Below are positions 25,277 to 33,070 of a stretch of 64,000 nt of DNA, piece after piece. Under the pieces are notes generated by a model that saw only the letters and a program-made list of their open reading frames with translations, ran no database searches and was not told the DNA's origin. The DNA lies in assembly GCF_000024005.1 (NCBI RefSeq), contig NC_013132.1, positions 1,054,001-1,118,000 of the forward strand. The letters run 5' to 3'. Positions within the stretch are counted from its first letter, which is position 1, and each line of letters begins with the position of its first letter. Position numbers and translations under genes: made by a program. The DNA comes from Chitinophaga pinensis DSM 2588. GTDB taxonomy: Bacteria; Bacteroidota; Bacteroidia; Chitinophagales; Chitinophagaceae.

Positions 25277-26038
25277 TCACCAGTCTTTATCAACAGGAAC
25301 AACCTGGCCTTTAGCCTTCTTCATCTTGTCCTGTAGTTTGTTTTCTTCCTGTCCCAGTGCCTGCAGTAAACGTTCAGCTTCCTGCTTATTCATTTTACTT
25401 GGCTGCGGTTCTGGTTTCTGGTCCTGCTGTTCTTTATTTTTATTCTTATCGTCTTTGTCTTTATTCTCGTCCTGTTTGTTCTTCTGCTGATCTTTATTTT
25501 GTTGATCCTTGTTCTGCTGATCCTGTTGTTTCTTGTCTTTATTTTTATCCTTGTTGTCTTTCTTGTCTTTGTTATCTCCGCCACCACCGTTCTGTTTCTT
25601 CAGCATCGTCTGGGCATAGGCGAGGTTATAGCGGGCCTGTTCATCAGCAGGGTTCAGCTTCAGGGCCTCTTTGTATGCCTTGATGCTTTCTTCCCATTTT
25701 TTACCTTCCATGAAGGTATTGCCGATGTTATAGCTGGCGTCGGCTTTTCCTTCGCGGTTAGGCGCCATCTTGAAGCTATTGGCATACTGGGAGCGGGCGT
25801 CGTCATAACGTTTCTGTTCATACAGGGAGTTACCCAGGTTATAGCGGCCTTCCACAGATTGCTGGTTTACTTCCAGCGCTTTTTTATAGTTCGCTTCTGC
25901 GTCGGTGTACTGTTTATTTTTATACAGGTCGTTGCCCTTACGGATATATTTATTACCTGTCTGGGCAAAGGAATGCTGGCAGAGGCAGAGCAACAGCCCG
26001 GCCATGAGCGCCTGGTATGTCAGTGTACGTTTCGTCAT
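25277..26038 (-). CDS. batC: Tetratricopeptide protein of the Bat system (BatC-like)
   Basis: A 253-residue secreted or periplasmic protein: signal peptide (cleavage near ..HSFAQ), then three to four TPR units at about 28-150 (NDLYKNKQYTDAEANYKKAL, GRYNLGNSLYEQKRYDDARS, ASYNIGNTFMEGKKWEESIK, ARYNLAYAQTMLKKQ). A long Lys/Asp/Asn/Gln-rich low-complexity region follows (about 155-215). The short C-terminal helix has MNKQEAERLLQALGQEE. This matches BatC, which in Bacteroidota operons follows BatB. The start codon overlaps the batB stop by 4 bases, so the two are translated together. Confidence 0.85.
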   Translation of the reverse strand: MTKRTLTYQALMAGLLLCLCQHSFAQTGNKYIRKGNDLYKNKQYTDAEANYKKALEVNQQSVEGRYNLGNSLYEQKRYDDARSQYANSFKMAPNREGKADASYNIGNTFMEGKKWEESIKAYKEALKLNPADEQARYNLAYAQTMLKKQNGGGGDNKDKKDNKDKNKDKKQQDQQNKDQQNKDQQKNKQDENKDKDDKNKNKEQQDQKPEPQPSKMNKQEAERLLQALGQEENKLQDKMKKAKGQVVPVDKDW

Positions 26039-27072
26039 GGTTTTTCTGTAGCGGTAACAACAACGTCAGCGCGTTTGCTGCGTCTGATTTCAGGAATAAA
26101 GAATTCAGCAACGAGCAGCAGGAGGCTGATGGCCAGGAAATACTGGAAGTAGCTGTTGTAGTCTGTAAAGATGTTTTCTCCGAACTCTTTCTGCTCCATG
26201 CTGTCGATCTTCTGTGTCAGTGAATTGACCACCTCTTCTGTGTTATTGTCCAGGTGTTCGTAGATGCCTTTGCCGGCAGCTGCGATGGACTTCAGTGCAT
26301 CTTCGTTCAGTTTTGATATAACGGTATTCCCTTCTTTATCTTTTTTATAAGTACCCGTTTCAGGATCCGGCAGTGGGGAACCGGTCGGGGAACCAATACC
26401 GATGGTATTGATCACTACACCGTCTTCGAAAGCAGCACGTGCTTTTGAGATAGCGGCTTCGTCATGGTCTTCACCGTCAGAGATGATAATAAGGGACTTA
26501 TGTTTTCTTTCTTTTTTATTGAAGGCGTCATTGGCTACCTGTATGGCCTGACCGATCGCGGTACCCTGAGTGGGGATCATATCGGGACTTACGGTAGTCA
26601 GGTACATTTTAGCGGCGGAGTAATCGATGGTCAGAGGCATCTGCAGGTAAGCATTGCCCGCAAATACGACCAGTCCGACACGGTCATTATCCAGTTTATC
26701 AGCCAGTTTGGATATCAGCTGTTTTGCACGGGTAAGACGGTCAGGTTTTACGTCGCCAGCCAGCATACTTTTACTCACGTCGAGTGCGATTACAACATCC
26801 ACGCCCTTACGGGTGATCTTTTCCATACGGCTGCCTTTCTGGAGGTTAGCCAGTCCGATAGCGCCAAAGAGGAAGGCGATAAAGATCAGGAGGAAGCGGA
26901 AAGTGAACCGACGACGGGAATAACCGGTGAATAATTTCTCTACAAGAACAGGGTCACCGAGTTTCCGAATAGAACGTCGTTTCCACCAGGATATACTGAG
27001 GAATGCAAGTTGCAATACCAGCAGTAATACCAGTGCCCATAAATATTCGCTGTGTTGAAAACGTAACATCAT
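26035..27072 (-). CDS. batB: VWA-domain membrane protein of the Bat system (BatB-like)
   Basis: A 345-residue inner-membrane protein. Two N-terminal membrane segments (about 10-27 and 57-78) frame a cytosolic loop. A von Willebrand factor A domain follows at about 90-285 with an intact metal-ion-dependent adhesion site (DVSKSM, the TQGT threonine and SDGED). A C-terminal membrane segment lies near 310-330. It is the BatB member of the aerotolerance-type Bat system, which is linked to MoxR ATPases. batA, batD and the MoxR gene are not in this window: the batB start is preceded by over 500 bases without a normal gene. So the operon is divided here. Confidence 0.85.
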   Translation of the reverse strand: MMLRFQHSEYLWALVLLLVLQLAFLSISWWKRRSIRKLGDPVLVEKLFTGYSRRRFTFRFLLIFIAFLFGAIGLANLQKGSRMEKITRKGVDVVIALDVSKSMLAGDVKPDRLTRAKQLISKLADKLDNDRVGLVVFAGNAYLQMPLTIDYSAAKMYLTTVSPDMIPTQGTAIGQAIQVANDAFNKKERKHKSLIIISDGEDHDEAAISKARAAFEDGVVINTIGIGSPTGSPLPDPETGTYKKDKEGNTVISKLNEDALKSIAAAGKGIYEHLDNNTEEVVNSLTQKIDSMEQKEFGENIFTDYNSYFQYFLAISLLLLVAEFFIPEIRRSKRADVVVTATEKP

Positions 27073-27121
27073 TCAATAAAGATTTCTGGAGCCGGTATAA
27101 TAGGAAACCGGACACAAGGAT

Positions 27122-27129
27122 CAAATATA
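27122..27129 (-). promoter_or_regulatory. -7 promoter element of batB-batC
   Basis: TATATTTG on the minus strand, 49 bases before the batB start codon, matches TAnnTTTG. No clear -33 TTG is seen at 19-21 bases. Confidence 0.4.
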
Positions 27130-27206
27130 ATTTTTTTAGTACGTTTTATGCCATTTACAGGCATGGATTTAGGAGTTTTTTAACGCAAGGGAGGGAAGTC
27201 AGGGCT

Positions 27207-27338
27207 TTAAGGAGACAGAAGAATGGTCATTCCAGTGAATAACCGGGAGCGATCAGGGCGGTCGATGTACCGGGTTGTCAGGTAGTTAAGGGCGAAGCTG
27301 ACGAAGACGATGAGTAGATACGAGGTATTACTACTCAA
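27207..27338 (-). pseudogene. Possible remnant or tiny membrane peptide
   Basis: On the minus strand a 43-codon frame starts with TTG (27336-27338). It contains a hydrophobic helix with YLLIVFVSFALNYLTTRYI followed by IDRPDRSRLFTG and ends at TAA. The pattern of last membrane helix plus short basic tail resembles the C-terminus of acyltransferase-3 type membrane proteins. No earlier part of such a gene is present, since the frame is closed by a stop 27 bases upstream. It may be a gene relic, a small real membrane protein or chance. Confidence 0.25.
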
Positions 27339-27600
27339 TATAGTACAGGGTTTCGGGTCTTTTTATTGACATAGTCAAATGTCTGTTTTTTCCGTTGGCT
27401 GGCAATGGTTTATGTTATTTGACTAAGGCAAGTATATGTATGGTCTATAAAAAGACCATAGTCTTGCAGGAAGATGCCCTGTTCAACTATGGTCCTGTTT
27501 ATCAGTAGCTGAGATCCTTTTGAGGGGAGATCAGCAGTTTATTATTTCTTTGACATTATTCCAGATCTGAAGGGAAGATGCAATTGCTTGACAAAAGCAT
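27339..27600. other. Non-coding stretch before the beta-lactamase 3' end
   Basis: No gene seen. It contains a perfect 8-bp dyad TATGGTCT/AGACCATA (27439-27446 with 27453-27460), with a third related ACTATGGTC at about 27495. No T-run follows the dyad, so it may be a binding site or an RNA hairpin rather than a terminator. Confidence 0.35.
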
Positions 27601-28404
27601 CTATTTCATTCCTTTAAAGTAACCGGCGTCTGTCAGGAGGTTTCTGAGGATGTTCATACGCACCGTGCGCATATCCAGCGATTTGTTTTCTGTTTCAATG
27701 TTCAGTACAAAGAAGCTGGGGTGGCCATTCTCTTCAATCCAGCCGGTAATCCAGCCGATTGTTTTAGGTCCGGAGAAACCCATACCTGTTTTATAACTCA
27801 GTTCATATTCTGGTTTTTTCTCCATGAGCATTACTTGTCTGACGTTCTGCATGGTCACTTTATGGAAAGGCAGCTGGTCGAAATACAGTTTCTTGACGAA
27901 GCCAAGTTCTTCATCCGGAGAGATCTGTAAAGAGTTATCCAGCCAGAAGGTATCGATCTTGCTGATCTTCATATTACCAAACTTGACAGTATCCAGCCAG
28001 TGCTGCATTACTGGTTTGGTGATACGGCGGGCTACTTCCTGGAAGTAAGGCACAGCAGATACGCGGAAGGCCTGTTGCATACTCAGGTCATGGTTCCATT
28101 CCGGCATGTCGCGTGTTACGCCATCCCAGGGAATAACGAAGGAAGTATCTTTGATAACACCTGTTTCAAGGCCTACTAGGGAGTTGAAGATCTTAAAAGT
28201 AGAGGCGGGCAGGAAGCGTTGCTGAGAACGTTCCAGGTTATATACTTTAAAGGTACCCTGGCTGTTGTTGAACAGCATAAAACATCCTTCTACCTTGTAT
28301 TCGGCGAAGTATTTTTCCCAGCTCTTTTCGTTTTCAACGTTATTCGGTGCGCAGGCATTGGCCAAGAAGGCTATCAGCAGGAGTATCCAGCCAGTCTGTT
28401 TCAT
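27601..28404 (-). CDS. Class D (OXA-type) beta-lactamase, lipoprotein form
   Basis: A 267-residue serine beta-lactamase of class D. Motifs in order: STFK at 68-71 (nucleophile Ser68 and carbamylatable Lys71), SAV at 116-118, FGN at 142-144 in place of the common YGN, FWLDNSLQIS around 153-162 (the conserved Trp next to the carbamylated lysine) and KTG at 205-207. The N-terminal signal ends in the lipobox LANAC (Cys18), so the enzyme should be membrane-anchored. It is monocistronic behind the kbl terminator, with TACTTTTG as a -7 element (28428-28435). No transposon or resistance cassette surrounds it, so it looks like an intrinsic chromosomal gene. Confidence 0.92.
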   Translation of the reverse strand: MKQTGWILLLIAFLANACAPNNVENEKSWEKYFAEYKVEGCFMLFNNSQGTFKVYNLERSQQRFLPASTFKIFNSLVGLETGVIKDTSFVIPWDGVTRDMPEWNHDLSMQQAFRVSAVPYFQEVARRITKPVMQHWLDTVKFGNMKISKIDTFWLDNSLQISPDEELGFVKKLYFDQLPFHKVTMQNVRQVMLMEKKPEYELSYKTGMGFSGPKTIGWITGWIEENGHPSFFVLNIETENKSLDMRTVRMNILRNLLTDAGYFKGMK

Positions 28405-28427
28405 TATGCATTCTTTGTTTAGTGCTG

Positions 28428-28435
28428 CAAAAGTA
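28428..28435 (-). promoter_or_regulatory. -7 promoter element of the class D beta-lactamase gene
   Basis: TACTTTTG (minus strand), 24 bases before the start codon, matches TAnnTTTG and lies just after the kbl terminator hairpin. The -33 element is unclear. Confidence 0.4.
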
Positions 28436-28462
28436 GATATTTAGTGGTACAGCACGAAATGA

Positions 28463-28490
28463 CAAAAGGATGCCATGTGGCATCCTTTTG
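28463..28490 (-). terminator. Terminator of kbl
   Basis: Perfect 13-bp stem CAAAAGGATGCCA with its complement (28463-28475 and 28478-28490), 21 bases after the kbl stop. T residues in the 3' arm continue into TTTTGTCATTT on the minus strand. Confidence 0.7.
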
Positions 28491-28510
28491 CAGATCTTAT
28501 ATATAAGCAG

Positions 28511-29698
28511 TTATTTAATTACACCTAATTCTTTGCCCACCTTGGTAAAGGCGGTGATGGCTTTATCCAGGTGAGCCTGCTCGTGTGCGGCACTGAGCTG
28601 TACACGGATACGCGCCTGGCCTTTTGCCACAACCGGGAAGAAGAAGCCTATTACGTAGATACCTTCTTTCAGCAGTTTGTCGGCAAATTGCTGACTGAGT
28701 ACTGCGTCATACAGCATTACGGGAACGATCGGGTGATCGCCAGGTTTGATATCGAAACCGGCTTCCGTCATTTTGGTACGGAAGTAACGGGTGTTGTACT
28801 CCAGTTTATCGCGCAGGGAGGTGGTTGCGCTCAGCATATCCAGTACGGAGATGGATGCGCCAACGATGCTTGGTGCTACGGAGTTAGAGAACAGGTAAGG
28901 GCGGCTACGTTGACGCAGCATGTCGATGATCTCTTTTTTACCGCTGGTGAAACCACCGGATGCACCACCTAACGCTTTACCCAGGGTACCGGTGATGATG
29001 TCGATACGGCCCATTACGTTACGGTATTCATGGGTACCACGACCGGTTTTACCCAGGAAGCCGGAAGAATGGCTTTCGTCGATCATTACGATAGCGTCGT
29101 ATTTATCCGCCAGGTCGCAGATCTTATCCAGCTGAGCGATGGTACCGTCCATACTGAAGGAACCATCTGTTACGATGATGCGGCTGCGCAGGTGAGCGGA
29201 TTCCTGGAGTTTGGCTTCCAGGTCAGACATATTATTATGCTCATAACGGTAACGCTGTGCTTTACAGAGGCGAACACCGTCAATAATAGAGGCATGGTTC
29301 AGGGCGTCGGAGATGATGGCATCTTCTTCATTGAACAATGGTTCAAATACACCACCATTTGCATCAAATGCGGCTGCGTAGAGGATGGTATCTTCTGTAC
29401 CGAGGAAGGTAGCCAGTTTCTGCTCCAGTTCCCGGTGTATATCCTGCGTACCGCAGATAAAGCGTACACTGCTCATACCATATCCGTGAGTGTCGATGGC
29501 TTCTTTGGCAGCCTTTACCACATCGGGGTGGCTGGACAGACCCAGGTAGTTATTAGCACAGAAGTTAATAACGGTATTGCCGCCTACCTGAATTTCAGCG
29601 CCTTGTTCGGAAGTGATAACTCTCTCATTCTTGAAAAGGCCGGCTGAGCGTATGTCATCCAGCTCTTTTTGGATACGGGTAATGAATTTCTGGTTCAT
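28511..29698 (-). CDS. kbl: Glycine C-acetyltransferase (2-amino-3-ketobutyrate CoA ligase)
   Basis: PLP enzyme that cleaves 2-amino-3-ketobutyrate with CoA to glycine and acetyl-CoA in threonine breakdown. It has 395 residues, as in E. coli Kbl. The family traits are [53 protein letters not shown] and the PLP-lysine at about 241 in [15 protein letters not shown]. Close relatives are serine palmitoyltransferase, BioF and HemA; the length and the [15 protein letters not shown] stretch favour Kbl. No threonine dehydrogenase gene is in this window. TAACTTTG (29724-29731, minus strand) is a -7 element 26 bases before the start. Confidence 0.93.
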   Translation of the reverse strand: MNQKFITRIQKELDDIRSAGLFKNERVITSEQGAEIQVGGNTVINFCANNYLGLSSHPDVVKAAKEAIDTHGYGMSSVRFICGTQDIHRELEQKLATFLGTEDTILYAAAFDANGGVFEPLFNEEDAIISDALNHASIIDGVRLCKAQRYRYEHNNMSDLEAKLQESAHLRSRIIVTDGSFSMDGTIAQLDKICDLADKYDAIVMIDESHSSGFLGKTGRGTHEYRNVMGRIDIITGTLGKALGGASGGFTSGKKEIIDMLRQRSRPYLFSNSVAPSIVGASISVLDMLSATTSLRDKLEYNTRYFRTKMTEAGFDIKPGDHPIVPVMLYDAVLSQQFADKLLKEGIYVIGFFFPVVAKGQARIRVQLSAAHEQAHLDKAITAFTKVGKELGVIK

Positions 29699-29723
29699 AA
29701 ATAGCAGATTTTTGTAACCTGGT

Positions 29724-29731
29724 CAAAGTTA
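29724..29731 (-). promoter_or_regulatory. -7 promoter element of kbl
   Basis: TAACTTTG on the minus strand, just ahead of the kbl start codon, matches TAnnTTTG. The rest of the gap up to the sigma factor gene (29732-30033) contains a hairpin listed next and no gene. Confidence 0.4.
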
Positions 29732-29850
29732 TAGGATTAAAAGTATTACGAATCCCGCAGCTATCCGGACATTTGTCATGGAGCGTCAAAAAGTTTGACG
29801 GGGTTGTAACATTTGGGGACTGCTCTGCGTCATAGTAATGTCTGCCCCTT

Positions 29851-29885
29851 GTCTCCCCGGCAGGATACATCCTGACAGGGGGGAC
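29851..29885. other. GC-rich hairpin in the kbl/sigma intergenic region
   Basis: An 8-bp outer stem (29851-29858 with 29878-29885, one G-U pair) and a 4-bp inner stem AGGA/TCCT are separated by a small internal loop. No T-run follows on either side. It could be an RNA structural element or a protein-binding dyad in the divergent region. Confidence 0.35.
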
Positions 29886-30033
29886 TGGCCGAAGGTTGAA
29901 TTTCCGCGCTATTGAACAGGATGGCTGAGGCTATGCGGGAACTCTCCATCCGGAGTAGCAGGGTTGACAGAACTGTAACGTACAGGTAAATAGTGTGTTA
30001 GAAGTGAGGAAGAGCGATAGCGCATATTAATAA

Positions 30034-30555
30034 TTGTCGGACATTAGCACTAAAATCCCGCAACACCGGATGACGGAAAAGGAGTATAATCAATGCGTGG
30101 ATCTGTACGCGGACAATCTCTTCCGGTTTATTGTTAAAAATTTAGACCATACTGAGGATGCCAGAGATGTTGTACAGAATGCGTTTGAAATATTGTGGAA
30201 GCACTGTAAAGATGTGCCTTTTGAGAAAGGCAAGTCATACCTTTTTACTGTAGCGTACCACAATATGATCGACCATGTCCGTAAAGTGAAGCGCATCTCC
30301 CTGGTGGACGAGTTTAAAGAGGAGACAAAGATTTCAGAACAACGGATCCATGATGCGAAAAAGGTATTGGAGAAGGCGCTGGACCGTTTGACGGATGTAC
30401 AGCGTTCCCTGATATTACTGAAAGATTATGAGGGCTACAGCTATGAGGAGATCGGAGATATCATGAAACTGAATCCTTCACAGGTGAAAGTTTACCTGCA
30501 TCGGGCACGCTTACATCTGAAGCAATACCTGGTTAAAATGGAAAATGTGATCTAG
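30034..30555 (+). CDS. ECF-type RNA polymerase sigma factor
   Basis: A sigma factor of up to 173 residues. Region 2 is at about 18-85 (YADNLFRFIVKNLDHTEDARDVVQNAFEILW, YLFTVAYHNMIDHVRK). Region 4 is at about 115-170 (LTDVQRSLILLKDYEGYSYEEIGDIMKLNPSQVKVYLHRAR). Two starts are possible: TTG at 30034 or ATG at 30070, which still leaves all of region 2. A 50-base gap separates it from a gene for a membrane protein with duplicated anti-sigma-like domains. The barrel and lipoprotein genes further down complete what looks like an envelope-stress or envelope-assembly unit. Confidence 0.9.
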   Translation: MSDISTKIPQHRMTEKEYNQCVDLYADNLFRFIVKNLDHTEDARDVVQNAFEILWKHCKDVPFEKGKSYLFTVAYHNMIDHVRKVKRISLVDEFKEETKISEQRIHDAKKVLEKALDRLTDVQRSLILLKDYEGYSYEEIGDIMKLNPSQVKVYLHRARLHLKQYLVKMENVI

Positions 30556-30605
30556 TACAGATCTGGAGAATCGAGTAATATTGCATAATAATTATATGTC
30601 TTGAT

Positions 30606-31733
30606 TTGGCAGTAAATATCAACATATCGAACTACGAAGAATTCCTGCTCAGCGCCATTGACGGTGAGCTGACAGGAGAGGAGCGTGCTGCGCTGCAGAT
30701 CTTCATGGATCTCCATCCGGAAATACGTAAAGAGTTGGCCCTGCTGGAATCTACAAAGCTGCAGCCGGACACAAGCCTGCAGTTTGATACCAGGGACATG
30801 CTGTACCGTAAGTCTGATGTATTGTCAGCCACCAATTATGAGCGCTTCCTGCTGGATTATGTTGATAATGAATTAAGTGCAAGCGAAAAGACGCAGCTGG
30901 AGACACTGATCAGCCAGCACCCGCATATACAGAAGGAACTGCAACTTTTACAGGCCTCCCGTTTAACCCCGGACCTTAGTGTAACATTTGAGAATAAAGC
31001 ATCGCTATACAGAAAGGAACAGACCAGGGTTCGCCCATTGTGGTGGTGGAGTGCCGCCGCAGCGGTAGTGGCAGGACTTTCATTCTGGCTCATTCCGGGA
31101 CAACATACCGGAGAACCGGCATCCGTAGCTGTTCATCAGCCGGCTGCCCAAAACAATACCTCTTTACCATCAGCGTCGCAGACGGTAACAGTGCCACAGG
31201 CATCTGCTCCAGCTGTTGCTCAAAATGACAATCCGGTAGCTGCAGCGCAGCAGGCCGCTGATCAGGTGAGTGCCGACCAGGCCGCAAGGACGGCAGCTGA
31301 CAAGAACAGGAATGCAACCTTGGCAAATGCTCTTGCCCGCAACCGGGTAGCTGATAGGGAAGTAAACCGTCAGACGCCGGAAGCGAATGAATCAAAGCAG
31401 GAGGAACCGGCTAATCATATTCCTGATACCAGGGCCGTTGCGCTCGCCAAGATACCACAACCGGCATCTACTTCCGGCGAGGTCGTACAGCAACTGCAGG
31501 AAAAGAGTGAACAACAGGAGAAGATACTGGCTGAAAACGCAACGGTTGTTGCCGAGAAATCTGCAACAATGGCCAATGCGACAAAGATCAGCAGCGCCGC
31601 TCCCGAAGCTGCCAGTGCAGCGCCGGCTAATGTGAAAGGAGAACTGGTGGTGGCGGTGACCATGAACGGAGACAGCAAACTACTGAATGGGGTTGCCAAT
31701 GTAGCCCGGTTCCTGTCCCGTAAAAAGAAATAA
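30606..31733 (+). CDS. Anti-sigma-like membrane protein with a tandemly duplicated N-terminal domain
   Basis: A 375-residue protein. Residues about 8-69 and 75-137 are two copies of one helical domain (NYEEFLLSAIDGELTGEE..HPEIRKELALLEST.. and NYERFLLDYVDNELSASE..HPHIQKELQLLQAS.., each ending in LYRK). One membrane segment follows (about 145-163, WWWSAAAAVVAGLSFWL), then a long Ala/Gln/Pro-rich periplasmic region with coiled-coil character (about 250-345). The domain is like the sigma-binding part of RskA/FecR-type regulators but has no zinc ligands. The start is TTG at 30606: there is no ATG before residue 34, and the domain begins at residue 8. It is presumably the regulator of the sigma factor just upstream. 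Confidence 0.75.
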   Translation: MAVNINISNYEEFLLSAIDGELTGEERAALQIFMDLHPEIRKELALLESTKLQPDTSLQFDTRDMLYRKSDVLSATNYERFLLDYVDNELSASEKTQLETLISQHPHIQKELQLLQASRLTPDLSVTFENKASLYRKEQTRVRPLWWWSAAAAVVAGLSFWLIPGQHTGEPASVAVHQPAAQNNTSLPSASQTVTVPQASAPAVAQNDNPVAAAQQAADQVSADQAARTAADKNRNATLANALARNRVADREVNRQTPEANESKQEEPANHIPDTRAVALAKIPQPASTSGEVVQQLQEKSEQQEKILAENATVVAEKSATMANATKISSAAPEAASAAPANVKGELVVAVTMNGDSKLLNGVANVARFLSRKKK

Positions 31734-31742
31734 TCAGGAAGA

Positions 31743-32675
31743 ATGAATTTTTTTGATATGAAGTGTAAAGCTTTACGCTATTTATTGTTACTGCTTATTG
31801 TAAGTGTTGGTGTACAGGCCCAGACTGCAGACAGTCTTGTTGAAACGTTCCAGGTAAAGGGACTCATCATCATGAAGGGAAAGGATGCAAAAGGCAAACG
31901 CATCTTCAGGGTTTATAATGACACCGCCTATGCGAAAGAAAGGTTGAAGAAAAACCTGCAAACCAGGTGGTTTGTCGTGGATCTCGGCTTTAACAACTAT
32001 ATCGACCGCAGCGATTACGGCGGAGCAGTAGCATTATCCTATTACGCGGCACCCAACGGCTATGCAGACAGCTATAGTAAATCCTATACTTATTCAGCTG
32101 CGGGCCTTAATACCCTGGCGCCTCGTGGAGGAAGTGCACCACTTACACCTTCGGAGTTCAAGCTTATTACCGGAAAGTCCATCAATGTCAACATCTGGCT
32201 TTTCCAGCAAAGGCTGAACATCTACAAGCATAAATTAAACCTGATCTATGCGCTGGGTGTCGAAATGAACAACTATCGCTTTGCGAGAAATATCACTTAT
32301 GTGCCTGGTTACCCGACCGAAATCGTAAGAGATAATGTGAATTTCTCTAAAAACAAGCTGTTTGCCGAATACCTGAGCGTACCGCTGATGCTGAACTTTA
32401 ACAGTAATCCGGCCCGTCCTTCCAGAGCTTTTAAAATGGGCATGGGTATAATGGGGGGGTATCTTGTAAAGGCCAGGACCAAGCAGATCAGCAGAGAAAG
32501 AGGGAAAGAGAAAAAAGTAGATGACTTCAACCTGAATAAATGGAAACTCAGCCTTACCGGAGATATAGGATACGGACCTCTTAAACTTTATGGTAACTTC
32601 GCGCTGACTCCATTACATGATTATGGCCTGGAACAGTATCCTTTCTCAATAGGGATACGTTTTAATAGCTTTTAA
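31743..32675 (+). CDS. Outer-membrane beta-barrel protein
   Basis: A 310-residue protein with a signal peptide (hydrophobic LLLLLIVSVGVQAQ, cleavage after AQA/QA). It has many alternating aromatic/hydrophobic strands and a C-terminal strand ending in Phe (FSIGIRFNSF), the usual sign of a barrel inserted by the BAM machinery. It resembles the generic PorT-like/OmpA-like barrels of Bacteroidota; no specific substrate can be named. It starts 9 bases after the duplicated anti-sigma gene and so is part of that operon. A second Met at 31758 (MKCKALRY) would give a more standard signal peptide and may be the true start. Confidence 0.7.
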   Translation: MNFFDMKCKALRYLLLLLIVSVGVQAQTADSLVETFQVKGLIIMKGKDAKGKRIFRVYNDTAYAKERLKKNLQTRWFVVDLGFNNYIDRSDYGGAVALSYYAAPNGYADSYSKSYTYSAAGLNTLAPRGGSAPLTPSEFKLITGKSINVNIWLFQQRLNIYKHKLNLIYALGVEMNNYRFARNITYVPGYPTEIVRDNVNFSKNKLFAEYLSVPLMLNFNSNPARPSRAFKMGMGIMGGYLVKARTKQISRERGKEKKVDDFNLNKWKLSLTGDIGYGPLKLYGNFALTPLHDYGLEQYPFSIGIRFNSF

Positions 32676-32705
32676 CGTTTTTTGGGGGATCAAAATCTAA
32701 GATGT

Positions 32706-32966
32706 ATGCGTTCTTTTATTGCCTTTCTGGCCTGTACCGGATTTATAGTATGGGCTCATTCATGTGAGAAGAGAATTGTAGGGGTTAAAATTTACGGACA
32801 CAAGCCTGGCGTTAGTGAAAAGGAAGACGAGGTACGTTTCTCGTCTGTCGAGCAATCACATGAGCACCCTTTACTGTTAGCCAATGTACAGACACCTGTT
32901 GCCCTGGATGCACTGTTTGTTAATGTCCAGTATGGACCCGTTTCGGAAATGGACTGGAAGAAATAG
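32706..32966 (+). CDS. Small predicted lipoprotein
   Basis: An 86-residue protein starting MRSFIAFLACTGFIVWAHSC, a signal with a probable lipobox (WAHSC, Cys about 20), followed by a hydrophilic mature part with no recognised domain. An in-frame TTG at 32682 would add eight polar residues before the signal and is less likely. It follows the barrel gene by 30 bases and is the last gene of the sigma/anti-sigma/barrel operon. Confidence 0.55.
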   Translation: MRSFIAFLACTGFIVWAHSCEKRIVGVKIYGHKPGVSEKEDEVRFSSVEQSHEHPLLLANVQTPVALDALFVNVQYGPVSEMDWKK

Positions 32967-33020
32967 TCCACTGCTCATTTTTTAGTTCCATTTAACAAAT
33001 TACTGCCCGGACACATCCGG

Positions 33021-33045
33021 ACATTACCATTATATTTGGTAATGT
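33021..33045 (+). promoter_or_regulatory. Dyad overlapping a -7 element ahead of the M16 peptidase gene
   Basis: ACATTACCA (33021-33029) and TGGTAATGT (33037-33045) form a perfect 9-bp inverted repeat. Its loop and right arm contain TATATTTG (33031-33038), a -7 element for the gene at 33071. A T-rich tract follows (TTATTTTATTTTC), so the same dyad could end the preceding operon. A smaller dyad CCGGA/TCCGG lies at 33007-33020. Confidence 0.45.
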
Positions 33046-33070
33046 TTATTTTATTTTCAAAAACCAATTC

